A DNA stretch of 64,000 bases from Mycolicibacterium phocaicum (GTDB taxonomy: Bacteria > Actinomycetota > Actinomycetes > Mycobacteriales > Mycobacteriaceae). Location of the stretch: NCBI RefSeq assembly GCF_010731115.1, contig NZ_AP022616.1:806001-870000 (forward strand). Reading direction: 5' to 3'. The notes beneath the pieces were generated by a model. It was not told where the DNA came from. It did not search any database and saw only the letters and a list, made by a program, of their open reading frames with translations. This document shows, piece after piece, positions 7,927 through 16,556 of this stretch. A program made the position numbers and the translations under genes. Every line of letters starts with the position of its first letter. Position 1 is the first letter of the stretch.

Positions 7927-9514
7927 CCGAGCCGCGTCGGACGGCGTGCTGCGCGGCACGCCGTCCGGAGAACACACAGTCGGCGAGCGACAGCCCACTC
8001 ACGTAGGAGTTGGCACAGATGCCGATAGCCGTGCGTCCCGCCGCGAAGAGGCCGTCGATCGGTTGTCCCTCAGGGGTTTTCACGGCGCCGGTGTCTTCGT
8101 CGACGATGAGGCCGCCGAGGGTGAACATCGGGCACGGATTGATCAGGCTGCGCTTGATCGAGATCGCGATCAGCGAGTACGGACCCTGTTCGATGGGGTG
8201 CACGTATTCGGCCGGCTTGCCCATCGGATCCGGGCGCCCCGCTGCCGCGGCCTCGTTGTGCTCAGCGACGGTCCGGCGCAGTCCAACCGGGTCGACGCCC
8301 GCCTTGGCGGCGACAGCTTCGATGGTGGCCGCCTCCACGCGATCGGTCCGCAGCATCGCTTCCATCTGCAGACGCTGAAACCAGATCGCCTGCTGCGGAA
8401 GCTGTTTGCGCGCCTGCTCGAGCAGCCACCGATCGGCCAGAATCCAGCCCCGCCCGTTGTGGCCCTGCACCATCGCGTTGCCGATGGCTGCGCCGTAACG
8501 GGTTTCGTCGATGAAGCGGTGCCCATTCTCGTTGACGACGAGCCCGCCGAGCATCGCACTGGGCGGCGTGATGAACCGCCACGCGGACACGTTATCCAGC
8601 CGATCCACGGCCGCGCCCACGTCGACAGCCAACTGCATGCCGCTGCCGTCGTCCGCGCTGGTGCCGAGCTGCAGGCCATCGCGATAGTCCGGAGCGTGCT
8701 GCTGGATCAACTCGCGATTGGCGATATATCCACCGGCGCAGAGGATTACACCTTTGCGGGCATGGACGTCGACCGTCCGGGCGTAGCGGCGTTCGAGGGC
8801 GGCCAGCCGCCGGTCCATCGCCGCGCGCAGCGGCGGGTAGTAGATACCGGGTTTCACGGACAGCGCGGCGTATGTCGCGTAGCGACGCTGCACCCACGCC
8901 GGCGCCTGCGCCAGGGTGCTGGTCCGGACCCCCACGACCCGGCCCTCGGCATCGGTCAGAAGTGACTCGGCTCGCGTGTGGAACATCGTGCGCACGCCCG
9001 CCCGATGCGCTGACGCAGCCAGCGGCTGATAGATCTTTTTGCCCGACGCGCCCGGACCCTTGGCGCGGTGGCCACGCTGTACCGGCGGCGTGAGCGCACG
9101 GAACTGCCCGGAGTTCTCACTGCCCGAGTAGTAAAGGTAGTACTTGTTGTTGGGGTACGACGTCTTGTAGGGACACACCGAGGCCTCGAACGGCACGCCG
9201 TGTGCGGTGAGCCAGTCGATCATCGCGGGGCTGCCGTCGACGAACCGCCGCAGTGTTTCCGGCCGCACCGAGTCGCCGACCTCGGCGTGCAGGTATTCGT
9301 ACATGGCATCGGCACTATCGGTGATGTCCGCCTGACGCTGGACCCACGTGCCACCGCCGGCGTAGATGATCCCGCCCGACACCTGCGTGGCGCCGCCCCC
9401 GTTGAAACGATCGATGGCGAGGACGTCCGCTCCCTGAGCCCGCGCTTCGAGCGCAGCGCACACACCCGCGGCTCCGTAGCCGACCACAACGACGTCTGCG
9501 GTGACGCTGCTCAT
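7913..9514 (-). CDS. FAD-dependent oxidoreductase of the 3-ketosteroid dehydrogenase / fumarate reductase type
   Basis: A 533-residue flavoprotein. The N-terminal Rossmann motif is GYGAAG at residues 12-17, followed by an acidic-ended strand (LAIDRF) and GGGATQVSGGIIYAGGG. A middle catalytic domain follows, and the C-terminal FAD-binding segment has GLFAAGRTAIGICANSYVSG. This architecture belongs to the KstD/FRD family; enzymes of this kind abstract hydrogens from steroid rings or reduce double bonds. Whether the substrate is a steroid is unknown. The ATG at 9514 has GGAAGGGA upstream. It is divergent from a TetR gene across a 22-bp inverted repeat. Confidence 0.85.
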   Translation of the reverse strand: MSSVTADVVVVGYGAAGVCAALEARAQGADVLAIDRFNGGGATQVSGGIIYAGGGTWVQRQADITDSADAMYEYLHAEVGDSVRPETLRRFVDGSPAMIDWLTAHGVPFEASVCPYKTSYPNNKYYLYYSGSENSGQFRALTPPVQRGHRAKGPGASGKKIYQPLAASAHRAGVRTMFHTRAESLLTDAEGRVVGVRTSTLAQAPAWVQRRYATYAALSVKPGIYYPPLRAAMDRRLAALERRYARTVDVHARKGVILCAGGYIANRELIQQHAPDYRDGLQLGTSADDGSGMQLAVDVGAAVDRLDNVSAWRFITPPSAMLGGLVVNENGHRFIDETRYGAAIGNAMVQGHNGRGWILADRWLLEQARKQLPQQAIWFQRLQMEAMLRTDRVEAATIEAVAAKAGVDPVGLRRTVAEHNEAAAAGRPDPMGKPAEYVHPIEQGPYSLIAISIKRSLINPCPMFTLGGLIVDEDTGAVKTPEGQPIDGLFAAGRTAIGICANSYVSGLSLADCVFSGRRAAQHAVRRGSVSAR

Positions 9515-9532
9515 GGTGATCCCTTCCGACAC

Positions 9533-9554
9533 GTCTAGAACTCGAGGTTTAGAC
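9533..9554. promoter_or_regulatory. 22-bp inverted repeat, probable TetR operator
   Basis: The sequence begins GTCTAGAACT and ends GGTTTAGAC around a central CTCGAG; 18 of 22 positions are symmetric. It lies 19 bp before the flavoprotein ATG and upstream of the divergent TetR gene. It does not fit the KstR consensus because the AAC/GTT spacing is wrong, so the local TetR is the better candidate. Confidence 0.6.
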
Positions 9555-9634
9555 TCTGAGTACAACATATCAGTTTGGATGTCGGTTCCACCGTCGCGAG
9601 GTCCCGCGGATCACTCCCTCGTACACTTCGACTC

Positions 9635-10234
9635 GTGGTTGAACAGACGGGACGCGCAGTGCCCGCGGCAGTGGCGAGCAAGCTCTATGCCGCGGCCGAC
9701 CTGATCGCCGCCAAGGGCCTGGAAAACACGAAGATCGAAGAGATCGCCGCCGCGTCCGGTGTCCCGAAAGCCACGCTGTACTACTACTTCACCGGCAAGG
9801 ACGACATCCTCGGCTTCCTGCTGCGGGATTCACTGGGCGACCTGGCTCGTGACGTTGCCGCGGCCGCCGATTCCACGGGAAGCGGGCGGGAACGGCTCAT
9901 TGCAGTCATCACCGCGCAGGTCGCGCACACCATGAATCGGCCGGGGACGAGCATGGCACTGGTCGGTGACCTGGGCCGCGCCATCCGACTCCCCGACCTC
10001 GCTTCGGCGGTCCAGCACGCGTTCTACGAACCCATTTCCCGCGTGCTCGAGGCCGGCGCCGCGGACGGCACCTTGAAGCGTGTCGCGGATCCGCACACCG
10101 ATGCGGTCACCATTTTCGGCGCGGTCATGATGACGGCGCTGTTGCACAACGCCCTGAGTTCAAACAAGACGCAACGCGACGTCGCCGGTGACGTCATCGA
10201 CTTCGTCTTGAACGGCGTTGCCCCGACGCGCTAA
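9635..10234 (+). CDS. TetR-family regulator of the flavoprotein
   Basis: A TetR/AcrR regulator of about 199 residues from the GTG at 9635. The helix-turn-helix reads ENTKIEEIAAASGVPKATLYYYFTGKDDIL at about 31-60, followed by a helical ligand domain. An ATG at 9575 would add 20 residues of unlikely composition; neither start has a good ribosome site, so the transcript may be leaderless. The gene is divergent from the KstD-like flavoprotein and close to the 22-bp inverted repeat, so it probably represses both genes in response to the substrate. Confidence 0.85.
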   Translation: MVEQTGRAVPAAVASKLYAAADLIAAKGLENTKIEEIAAASGVPKATLYYYFTGKDDILGFLLRDSLGDLARDVAAAADSTGSGRERLIAVITAQVAHTMNRPGTSMALVGDLGRAIRLPDLASAVQHAFYEPISRVLEAGAADGTLKRVADPHTDAVTIFGAVMMTALLHNALSSNKTQRDVAGDVIDFVLNGVAPTR

Positions 10235-10253
10235 TCACGCCGCACGCGCCGGC

Positions 10254-10328
10254 ATCGTGCCGTGGGTGGCGGTCGACACCTACCCCGGGAGTAGAAAGTC
10301 TTCGACCGATCTCCGACCACGGCACGAT
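10254..10328. repeat. Nested inverted repeat after the TetR gene
   Basis: A perfect 12-bp inverted repeat (ATCGTGCCGTGG at 10254-10265 and its complement at 10317-10328) encloses a second one (GGTCGA at 10271-10276, TCGACC at 10302-10307). It starts 20 bp after the TetR stop and ends 80 bp before the secreted-protein start. There is no T-run, so it is not a classical terminator. A structured RNA or a small mobile repeat are both possible. Confidence 0.5.
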
Positions 10329-10408
10329 CCGGGCTGACCCCTCACCTCCATAGGCTGTTGAACACGTAGTGCGCCAATCTATTTCACGCACGAGCAAGAA
10401 GGTTCACA

Positions 10409-10909
10409 GTGAAAACCTCAGCGACCGTACGGGGCGAATTCGCGCGAGCCGTGGCCATATCGGCAGCATTGAGTGCGGCCATGACGATGGTGGCCACGTC
10501 GGCGTCCGCATCGCCGGCACATCGAATGTTCCTGCTCGCCAACCTGCACACCTGCGACTTCCAGCTGGTGACAACACAATTGGGTCGCGCAAGCGCGAAA
10601 CCCTTCGCCGAGATCACCTCGGACGGGCGCATCGCGGTCGCTCATATCGACTTGACGAACGGCGCCGACGACGCGCGGTACGTGGTGCGGGTGATCCCGG
10701 CACCGCACGGCGTGCTGGGTTGTCTGCCCGGTGACCGCGGCATCACCACCGGCACACTCGTCACCGATGCCTTCGGTAGCGGCAGCATCACGCTGCAGGC
10801 GCCCATCCCGGCCGGCGCCACCGGCATGTGGCTGGCCGTGGACCTACCGTCTGCGCATTCGCAAATCCAGGAGGAGTTCTACAGCAGCAACTACATCGCG
10901 CCGGTCTGA
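10409..10909 (+). CDS. Secreted protein of unknown function
   Basis: A 166-residue protein from a GTG start with AGAAGG upstream. Residues 1-35 form a Sec signal peptide with a positively charged start, a hydrophobic stretch and ASASA before cleavage. The mature part is about 130 residues, beta-rich, with two cysteines (HTCDFQ and LGCLPGD) that could form a disulphide. I do not recognise the family. It stands alone between the TetR gene and a convergent DUF1330 gene and is probably released or held in the cell wall. Confidence 0.75.
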   Translation: MKTSATVRGEFARAVAISAALSAAMTMVATSASASPAHRMFLLANLHTCDFQLVTTQLGRASAKPFAEITSDGRIAVAHIDLTNGADDARYVVRVIPAPHGVLGCLPGDRGITTGTLVTDAFGSGSITLQAPIPAGATGMWLAVDLPSAHSQIQEEFYSSNYIAPV

Positions 10910-10966
10910 TCGGTCGCCGAATCGTCCCGCCGCGGGGTTGTTCGGTACGCCACCACTACGCCGCCA

Positions 10967-11263
10967 CTACGGCGCACCGATTCCCTTGACGAGCAGGACG
11001 ACGGCGTCGGATCCGGCCCGGCGATCGACCGAGATTTCCTGGTACTCAGGTGAATTCGCCCATGCACGGAACGACGACTCGTCGGGGAACGACATCAGGA
11101 CCACCTTCTCGCGATCCCAGTCGCCTTCGATGACCGCGGGTGCCTCGTCTGCCGCGAGGATGGTCCCCGCGTATTGCGCGAAGACGCCCATGAACCGACT
11201 CTGATACCTGTCGTACGCGGGTCGATCTGTAAACCGAAGCTGCGCAATGGCATACACCGTCAT
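10967..11263 (-). CDS. DUF1330-family protein
   Basis: A 98-residue protein of the DUF1330 family (ferredoxin-like alpha/beta barrel fold), recognised from AIAQLRFTDRPAYDRYQSRFMG at the start and IEGDWDREKVVLMSFPDESSFRAW in the middle, the second being the family hallmark. Family members are small cytoplasmic proteins with no firmly known role. The ATG at 11263 gives the normal family length. The gene follows the 11290-12355 operon on the same strand with a 26-bp gap, so it may be read from the same transcript. Confidence 0.88.
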   Translation of the reverse strand: MTVYAIAQLRFTDRPAYDRYQSRFMGVFAQYAGTILAADEAPAVIEGDWDREKVVLMSFPDESSFRAWANSPEYQEISVDRRAGSDAVVLLVKGIGAP

Positions 11264-11289
11264 GCGGGCACGCTACCCCGTCGGCGCCG

Positions 11290-11853
11290 TCAGACGCCGG
11301 TCCACGCGCTGGCGATGCGCTTACCGATGTCGACGACCTTCGCCTGCTGCGCTTCGGGCGCCTCGATCCGGCGGCCGACCTGCTTGGCGATGACGCGCTT
11401 GATCTCCGAATCGACGTCGGCCACGATCCGCAGCAGCTCACCCCGCAGCGTCTGCGATGTCACGTTCACGGTGATGTCTTTGCGCTCCGGCTTCGGGATG
11501 TCGATGATCAGCAGCAGCGGTTCGGCAGCGCGCGCCGTGGCGATCAACGCGATCTCGCCGTTCACTTCGAACCGGGAACGGTCCACACGCAGGTCGATGA
11601 GCAGATCGATGTCGAGGGGAATTCGAACGTCGAAAGCGATCATGTCGCCGTCTCTGCGTGTCACCTGTGGCTGCTCGATGCTGACCCGCGCCGTCACCCG
11701 CGCGATCCCGGCGGGGCCGGCCGGAAAGGGCCCGAGCTCAAAGGTGTCGCCGGCCATCGTGCCGAAGCCATCGGCAACGCGATCGGCGGTGACAGCGACC
11801 TCGAAGAACTCTCGGCCGAATTCCTCGTAGGTGGCAAAGTCGTGGGTCGACAT
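11290..11853 (-). CDS. Conserved mycobacterial protein of unknown function
   Basis: A 187-residue protein starting MSTHDFATYEEFGREFFEVAV. The body alternates strands of polar and hydrophobic residues (ARVTARVSIEQP, AFDVRIPLDIDLLIDLRVD, FEVNGEIALIATARA, KDITVNVTSQTL), suggesting a beta-sandwich or lipid-binding sheet. A C-terminal helix follows (LRIVADVDSEIKRVIAKQVG). It has no signal peptide or membrane helix. I chose the ATG at 11853; an in-frame GTG lies two codons earlier. It begins about 10 bp after the universal stress protein gene, so the two are probably co-transcribed and may share a stress role. Confidence 0.75.
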   Translation of the reverse strand: MSTHDFATYEEFGREFFEVAVTADRVADGFGTMAGDTFELGPFPAGPAGIARVTARVSIEQPQVTRRDGDMIAFDVRIPLDIDLLIDLRVDRSRFEVNGEIALIATARAAEPLLLIIDIPKPERKDITVNVTSQTLRGELLRIVADVDSEIKRVIAKQVGRRIEAPEAQQAKVVDIGKRIASAWTGV

Positions 11854-11863
11854 CGGCACAAGG

Positions 11864-12355
11864 TCAGTCGACGGTGTGCACGATCAAGATGTCGATCTTG
11901 GCCTTGCGCGCAACGTCGGCGGGAACCGAGCCCAACAGGCGTCCTGCGGTCGTGTTCAGGCCGACATCGCCGACGACGATCAGGTCGGCGGCGACGTCGC
12001 GCGCCAGCGTGGTCAGCGCTTCGACGGGTGCGCCGATGACCGACCGCTCTTCCACGTCCTGGGCGCCCGCGCCACGCGCGAGTTCGCCTGCGTCGCGCAG
12101 AATCTCGTACACGTGCGCGTCGCCGTGCACCCGGTAGCCGGCGTCACGACCGAGTACGTCCTCGGCGCGACGATCACTGGCCTTTTCCGGTGCGGCCGCT
12201 CGTGCCCAGCTGCCCTTTTCGACTTCGTGGAAATGGGCCGTCGCGATCACCAGCTTCGCGCCCTGCTGAGCGGCGAACGTAGCGGCGTGCTCGACTGCCT
12301 TCATCGATGAGTCTGAGCCGTCAGTTCCGACCAGGACCGTCCGATAGCTACCCAT
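11864..12355 (-). CDS. Universal stress protein (single UspA domain)
   Basis: A 163-residue UspA-domain protein. It starts MGSYRTVLVGTDGSDSS, the conserved first strand with the nucleotide-contacting Asp, and ends with the ATP-binding signature G-x2-G-x9-G-S (VGDVGLNTTAGRLLGS) before the last strand IDILIVHTV. It therefore probably binds ATP, unlike the ATP-free UspA subgroup. AAGGAG eight bases before the ATG fixes the start. It heads a leftward operon with the conserved protein at 11290. Confidence 0.93.
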   Translation of the reverse strand: MGSYRTVLVGTDGSDSSMKAVEHAATFAAQQGAKLVIATAHFHEVEKGSWARAAAPEKASDRRAEDVLGRDAGYRVHGDAHVYEILRDAGELARGAGAQDVEERSVIGAPVEALTTLARDVAADLIVVGDVGLNTTAGRLLGSVPADVARKAKIDILIVHTVD

Positions 12356-12588
12356 GGCTGTCTCCTTACGGCAGTGACGTCGAGACGACATTAGCGCGGA
12401 CAATCCGGTTGACGTGGACTTTTGGCGTGGCTCGGAGGTACGCGCCTTCAGTGGCTCCGCCGATCGGTGGACATCGGTTTCCTCCCCCTCATCAACCGGT
12501 CGCCCGACAGACCCGGGACTGCCCGAGCGAGACGCTGTAGGCATCGCTGCACGGCGACGCCACCGACTCGTCCGGGAAGGACATCTCC

Positions 12589-13272
12589 ATGACCGCCATG
12601 TCGATCGACACCATCGAACCGGAGCCGGTCGACCGCCCGGATGCCGCCCGATCCGCCGCCAAACGCCGCGCGATCGTCCGGACCGTCCTCGAGATCGGCA
12701 CGCCGCTGGTCGCCTTCTACGGCCTCCGCGCCACCGGGCATTCCGAGTACTTCGCGCTCCTGGCCGCGACGGTCGTCGCCGGTGTCCCGGTCGCGTACGG
12801 GCTCGTGCGGGTTCGTCGGCTCGATCCCTACTCCGGGTACCTCATGCTGATGTTCGGGCTCACCCTGGCCGTCGCCCTGGTGACGACCGATCCCCGGCTC
12901 GTGCTGGCTGGGCAGACGCTCGTCGGCGGTGTGGCGGCGGCGGTGTTCCTCGCCAGCTGCCTGCTCGGCAAGCCCATGACGCAGTTCGTCGCGGCCCGAT
13001 TCATGCCGGCCACCACCGAGCACACTCCGACCACCGCGTTATTGGCGTTGCACGTCCGACTGAGCGCCGTCGTCGGCGTCGGCCTGCTGATTCAGGTGGC
13101 CGTCCTGCTCGGCATCATCTTCACGTTCCCGTTCGACGTCGCCAACGGCCTGGTCAACGCCGTCGGTTCGGTCGTCGTCCTGGCCATCGGCGCCGTGGTG
13201 GCCCTCATGGTCCGCCGCTTCAAGCAGGCTCTCGCACCGGAAGTCCGGCGGCCCGGTACACGGCATCGATGA
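12589..13272 (+). CDS. Integral membrane protein, VC0807-like
   Basis: A 227-residue polytopic membrane protein with about six hydrophobic segments (for example PLVAFYGLRATG, YFALLAATVVAGVPVAYGL, YLMLMFGLTLAVALV, GLLIQVAVLLGIIFTF, VVVLAIGAVVALMV) and an Arg/Lys-rich C-terminus. The layout, a paired set of three helices with GKPMTQFVAARF between them, resembles the VC0807 family, whose function is unknown. GGGAAGGA before the ATG supports the start. Its 3' end overlaps the convergent Gfo/Idh gene by 53 bp. Confidence 0.7.
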   Translation: MTAMSIDTIEPEPVDRPDAARSAAKRRAIVRTVLEIGTPLVAFYGLRATGHSEYFALLAATVVAGVPVAYGLVRVRRLDPYSGYLMLMFGLTLAVALVTTDPRLVLAGQTLVGGVAAAVFLASCLLGKPMTQFVAARFMPATTEHTPTTALLALHVRLSAVVGVGLLIQVAVLLGIIFTFPFDVANGLVNAVGSVVVLAIGAVVALMVRRFKQALAPEVRRPGTRHR

Positions 13273-14218
13273 CGGTCATGTTCTCGACCGCGTCCTGCGG
13301 AGAGGTCTTGACAGGTTCACCACGCAAGACCGCACCGGCGAAGGCGTCCAGCTGATAGTCATAGGATGCGCGCCGCGGAAACCGTTCCACCCGTTTGCCT
13401 TTCACGGTGCGGACCGTCAGGCGGTGGTACAGCTGGGGCAGCACGGGATTGAACACCCGCAACTCGCCGTGGTCCCCGACGACCCGAGCGCTCATCTCGA
13501 GGAGACTCGTCGACCACATGCTGCAACGTATCCGTCCGGTATGCCCTGCGGGGTAACGCAATTCGGCGGTCATCGCACGGTCGACCTGCCGGTCCCGGAG
13601 TTTCGCCTGCGCCGATACGACCTCGGGAGTGCCACCGCCGAAGATGCGCGCCATGTGGATGGCGTAGCAGCCGGCGTCCATCGTCGCGCCGCCCGCCAGC
13701 GCGTAGTTGTACCGGATGTCGGAGAATTTGGGCAGCGGGAAGCACATCGCCGTCTCGACGTGCTGCAGCTTCCCCAATTCGCCTGAGGCGATGGTCTCCT
13801 CGACGCGCAGCGCCAGCGGGTGGTAGCGGTAGTGGAACGCCTCCATCACCACACGGTCGGAAGTGGCCGCGCGTTGGGCGATGTCGGCCGCCTCAGCGGC
13901 GTTGGCGGTGAACGGCTTTTCGCAGAGCACATGTTTACCTGCCTCGAGGGCAGCCCGAATCCACCTGCCGTGCAGCCCGTTCGGCAGTGGGATGTACACC
14001 GCGTCCAGCTCGGGATCCGCGATCAGGTCCTCGTAGGCGCTGTACGCCGTACCGATGCCATGGCGGGTGGCGAATGCGGCGGCCCGCTCTTCCTCGCGGG
14101 CTGCGACCGCGGCCACGACGACGTCGTCGCGGCCCTTGGCCGGTTTGATGAGCGCCAACGGCGCGATCCGGGCTGCGCCGAGGATGCCGATTCGTACCGG
14201 CGCGACTGTCTCGCTCAT
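13220..14218 (-). CDS. Gfo/Idh/MocA-family oxidoreductase
   Basis: A 332-residue NAD(P)-dependent dehydrogenase. The N-terminal Rossmann domain has IGILGAARIAPLALI (about 9-23), YIPLPNGLH and the family motif HVLCEKPF (about 94-101), where the Lys is catalytic. The C-terminal alpha/beta domain has AFHYRYHPLA, GGGATMDAGCYAIH and the closing helix IDAVYRAAG. Such enzymes oxidise sugars, inositols or related polyols, or reduce trans-dihydrodiols. The substrate is not evident. The ATG at 14218 lies 7 nt after the L-serine dehydratase stop, so the two are one transcription unit. Confidence 0.9.
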   Translation of the reverse strand: MSETVAPVRIGILGAARIAPLALIKPAKGRDDVVVAAVAAREEERAAAFATRHGIGTAYSAYEDLIADPELDAVYIPLPNGLHGRWIRAALEAGKHVLCEKPFTANAAEAADIAQRAATSDRVVMEAFHYRYHPLALRVEETIASGELGKLQHVETAMCFPLPKFSDIRYNYALAGGATMDAGCYAIHMARIFGGGTPEVVSAQAKLRDRQVDRAMTAELRYPAGHTGRIRCSMWSTSLLEMSARVVGDHGELRVFNPVLPQLYHRLTVRTVKGKRVERFPRRASYDYQLDAFAGAVLRGEPVKTSPQDAVENMTVIDAVYRAAGLPVREPA

Positions 14219-14225
14219 CAACGGC

Positions 14226-15602
14226 TCAGCATTCGACGACATTGACGGTCACTGCGAGGCCGCCAGTCGAGGTTTCTTTGTACTTGGAGCTCATGTCCAT
14301 GCCCGTGGCGCGCATGGTTTCGATGACCTGGTCGAGGCTGACCCGATGGGTGCCGTCACCTCGCAGCGCCATGCGTGCGGCGTTGATGGCCTTGCCCGCG
14401 GAGATGGCGTTGCGTTCGATACAGGGGATCTGGACAAGGCCGCCAATCGGATCACACGTCAGCCCCAAGCTGTGTTCCATGGCGATCTCGGCAGCGTTCT
14501 CGACCTGTTGCGTTGTGCCACCGAGAATTTCCGCGAGGCCGCCCGCCGCCATGGAGGCCGCTGATCCGACCTCGCCCTGACAACCGACCTCGGCGCCCGA
14601 GATGGATGCGCGTTCCTTGTACAGCGACCCGATGGCTCCGGCGGTCAGCAGGAATCGAACCGTCGCGTCATCGGGGTCGGCCTTACCCGCGGCCGTGTAG
14701 TGCAAGGCATAGTGCAGCACGGCCGGAATGATGCCCGCGGCGCCGTTCGTCGGAGCTGTGACGACGCGTCCGCCCGAGGCGTTCTCCTCGTTGACCGCCA
14801 GCGCCACCAGGTTCACCCAATCCTCGGCGAACGCCGGATCCCGCTGCGGGTCTTCGGCATTGAGCCGCACGAACCAGTCCTTGGCCCGGCGACGGACCCG
14901 CAGGTTGCCGGGCAGGTAGCCGTCGCGCGACATCCCGTTGGTCGCGCAGGCGACCATCACGTCACGGATGTGCAGCAGACGCTCGCGCACCTCTGCCTCG
15001 GTGCGGGTCGCGGACTCCTGCGCCATCATCGCATCACTGATGGAGATGCGCTCACGGTCGGTGAGGGCCAGCAGTTCGGCTGCCGACGTGAAAGCGGCGG
15101 TCTCGCTGGTGCTTTCGGGTGAGGCGGCCATGGCCTGCTCGGTGAGGACAAAGCCACCGCCGACCGAGAAGTACGTTTCTCGGTACAGCACCCCGCCGTC
15201 CGCCGAGGTCGCCGTGACCGTCATCGCGTTGGGGTGACGGTCGAGTTGCTGCGTAGGGTGCAGAGCGATATCGGATTCGGTGAGGGCAAGCACGATTCGG
15301 CCACCGAGCCGGATCTTCCCCTCAGCTCGAATGACCGCCAGCCGCCGTTCCATCTCATCGGTCTCGATGGTGTCGGGCCGGTAGCCCTCCAGACCGAGCA
15401 GAATCGCCGGCATGGTGCCGTGGCCGCCGCCCGTGGCAGCCAGCGACCCGTACAGGTCGACGCGGACATCGACGACCTGGTCGACCACATTGCGCGCGCT
15501 GAGCTCGTCGACGAACATGCCGGCGGCTCGCATCGGCCCGACGGTATGTGAACTCGACGGCCCGATCCCAATGGAAAAGAGATCGAACACGCTGATCGTC
15601 AT
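14226..15602 (-). CDS. sdaA: L-serine dehydratase (L-serine ammonia-lyase)
   Basis: A 458-residue single-chain iron-sulphur L-serine dehydratase, which converts L-serine to pyruvate and ammonia. It has the beta domain first ([23 protein letters not shown]) and then the alpha domain with [20 protein letters not shown] and the cluster-binding cysteines in [12 protein letters not shown] and [17 protein letters not shown]. The C-terminus is the usual [12 protein letters not shown] tail. CTGGAG before the ATG at 15602 supports the start. It is the first gene of a two-gene unit with the Gfo/Idh oxidoreductase. Confidence 0.96.
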   Translation of the reverse strand: MTISVFDLFSIGIGPSSSHTVGPMRAAGMFVDELSARNVVDQVVDVRVDLYGSLAATGGGHGTMPAILLGLEGYRPDTIETDEMERRLAVIRAEGKIRLGGRIVLALTESDIALHPTQQLDRHPNAMTVTATSADGGVLYRETYFSVGGGFVLTEQAMAASPESTSETAAFTSAAELLALTDRERISISDAMMAQESATRTEAEVRERLLHIRDVMVACATNGMSRDGYLPGNLRVRRRAKDWFVRLNAEDPQRDPAFAEDWVNLVALAVNEENASGGRVVTAPTNGAAGIIPAVLHYALHYTAAGKADPDDATVRFLLTAGAIGSLYKERASISGAEVGCQGEVGSAASMAAGGLAEILGGTTQQVENAAEIAMEHSLGLTCDPIGGLVQIPCIERNAISAGKAINAARMALRGDGTHRVSLDQVIETMRATGMDMSSKYKETSTGGLAVTVNVVEC

Positions 15603-15776
15603 GACAACTCCAGATTGGGCGGGAACTGTTCGCCAGCGTACGCAGAAGCGCCAGCACCGAGACTCGGTCGCCGACATTGATCGTCATCGCCGCGCGGTAC
15701 ACCGCGAGTAGCGTCATCACGGCCGGGCGAACCGCTCTGCTCGAGGGACTGCGGATGGTCATCGAAAGGGGTCGAC

Positions 15777-16556
15777 ATGCGTTTGTTGGCTGCCGTGCTG
15801 TGCATCTCCGTGTCCACACTCGTCGGTGCGTGCAGTCCCAAGGTCGTCGGCGGGTACTACGTCGAGGACGGCAAGGTCTATTGGACAGCCGGCATCGACT
15901 CGTCACCCCGGGTGGTGGCAGGCGCTGACGCCGAGTCCTTCCACAAACTCTCGAGCGGCTACGCACGGGACAAGTCGCACGCCTACTACCGAGGGGCTCA
16001 GATCCCCGGTGCCGATGCCGCCACATTCGACTGGCTCAATTACGGCTGGGCCAAGGACCGCAACCACATCTGGGCCGGCACTCTGCCCCTCAGCAACGAC
16101 CCCGACCATTTCGTGCCGATCAACAGCGATCTGGCAAAAGACGGTCAGAGTGTCTATTGCAAGGACCGCGAGATTTCGGACGACCCAGCGCACTTCAAGA
16201 TCCTGCGCTTCTCCCCCGACGACCGAAACCTGGACTATGCCAAGGACATTCACACCGTCTACTACCGCTGCGAGGCGATCCCCGGAGCGAACGCGGCCAC
16301 CTTCCGTCGCCTCAACGACAGCGTGTTCAATTACGCCGTCGATGATCAGCGCGCCTACTACCAGGACCGGGCTATCGTGGGCGCCGACCCACATACGTTC
16401 CGGGTGCTGTACGACACCGCCAACGAAGGCTGCGCCGCCGATGCGCAACACGCGTACCGCTGGGACACCGTCATCCCGAACGTCGACCCGCATGACTTCC
16501 CATCCGGTAAGCCTGTGACCGGGTGCGACGCGACGCAGGTTACGTTCGGGCCATGA
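15777..16556 (+). CDS. DKNYY-family lipoprotein
   Basis: A 259-residue lipoprotein. The signal peptide ends in the lipobox LVGAC with the acylated Cys at 19. The rest is a run of DKNYY-type repeats, seen as recurring Tyr-rich units such as GYARDKSHAYYRGAQIPGADAATF, YAKDIHTVYYRCEAIPGANAATF and YAVDDQRAYYQDRAIVGADPHTF, each about 35-45 residues. The family is surface-exposed with no established role. AAAGGGG before the ATG supports the start. The stop overlaps the next start (ATGA), so it is made together with the membrane protein downstream. Confidence 0.85.
   Translation: MRLLAAVLCISVSTLVGACSPKVVGGYYVEDGKVYWTAGIDSSPRVVAGADAESFHKLSSGYARDKSHAYYRGAQIPGADAATFDWLNYGWAKDRNHIWAGTLPLSNDPDHFVPINSDLAKDGQSVYCKDREISDDPAHFKILRFSPDDRNLDYAKDIHTVYYRCEAIPGANAATFRRLNDSVFNYAVDDQRAYYQDRAIVGADPHTFRVLYDTANEGCAADAQHAYRWDTVIPNVDPHDFPSGKPVTGCDATQVTFGP

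Noticed and set aside
5692..7998. A 768-residue open frame on the minus strand across mmpL
   Set aside because: It mirrors a certain RND transporter; composition is dominated by Asp, His, Gly and Arg as expected of antisense frames in high-GC DNA.
9533..9554. KstR operator at the KstD-like gene
   Set aside because: KstR needs AAC and GTT two bases apart; here five bases separate them.
12405..12430. A DosR-box-like GGACTTTTGGC upstream of the universal stress protein
   Set aside because: Only one half resembles the consensus and the symmetry is missing, so hypoxia control is not supported by sequence alone.
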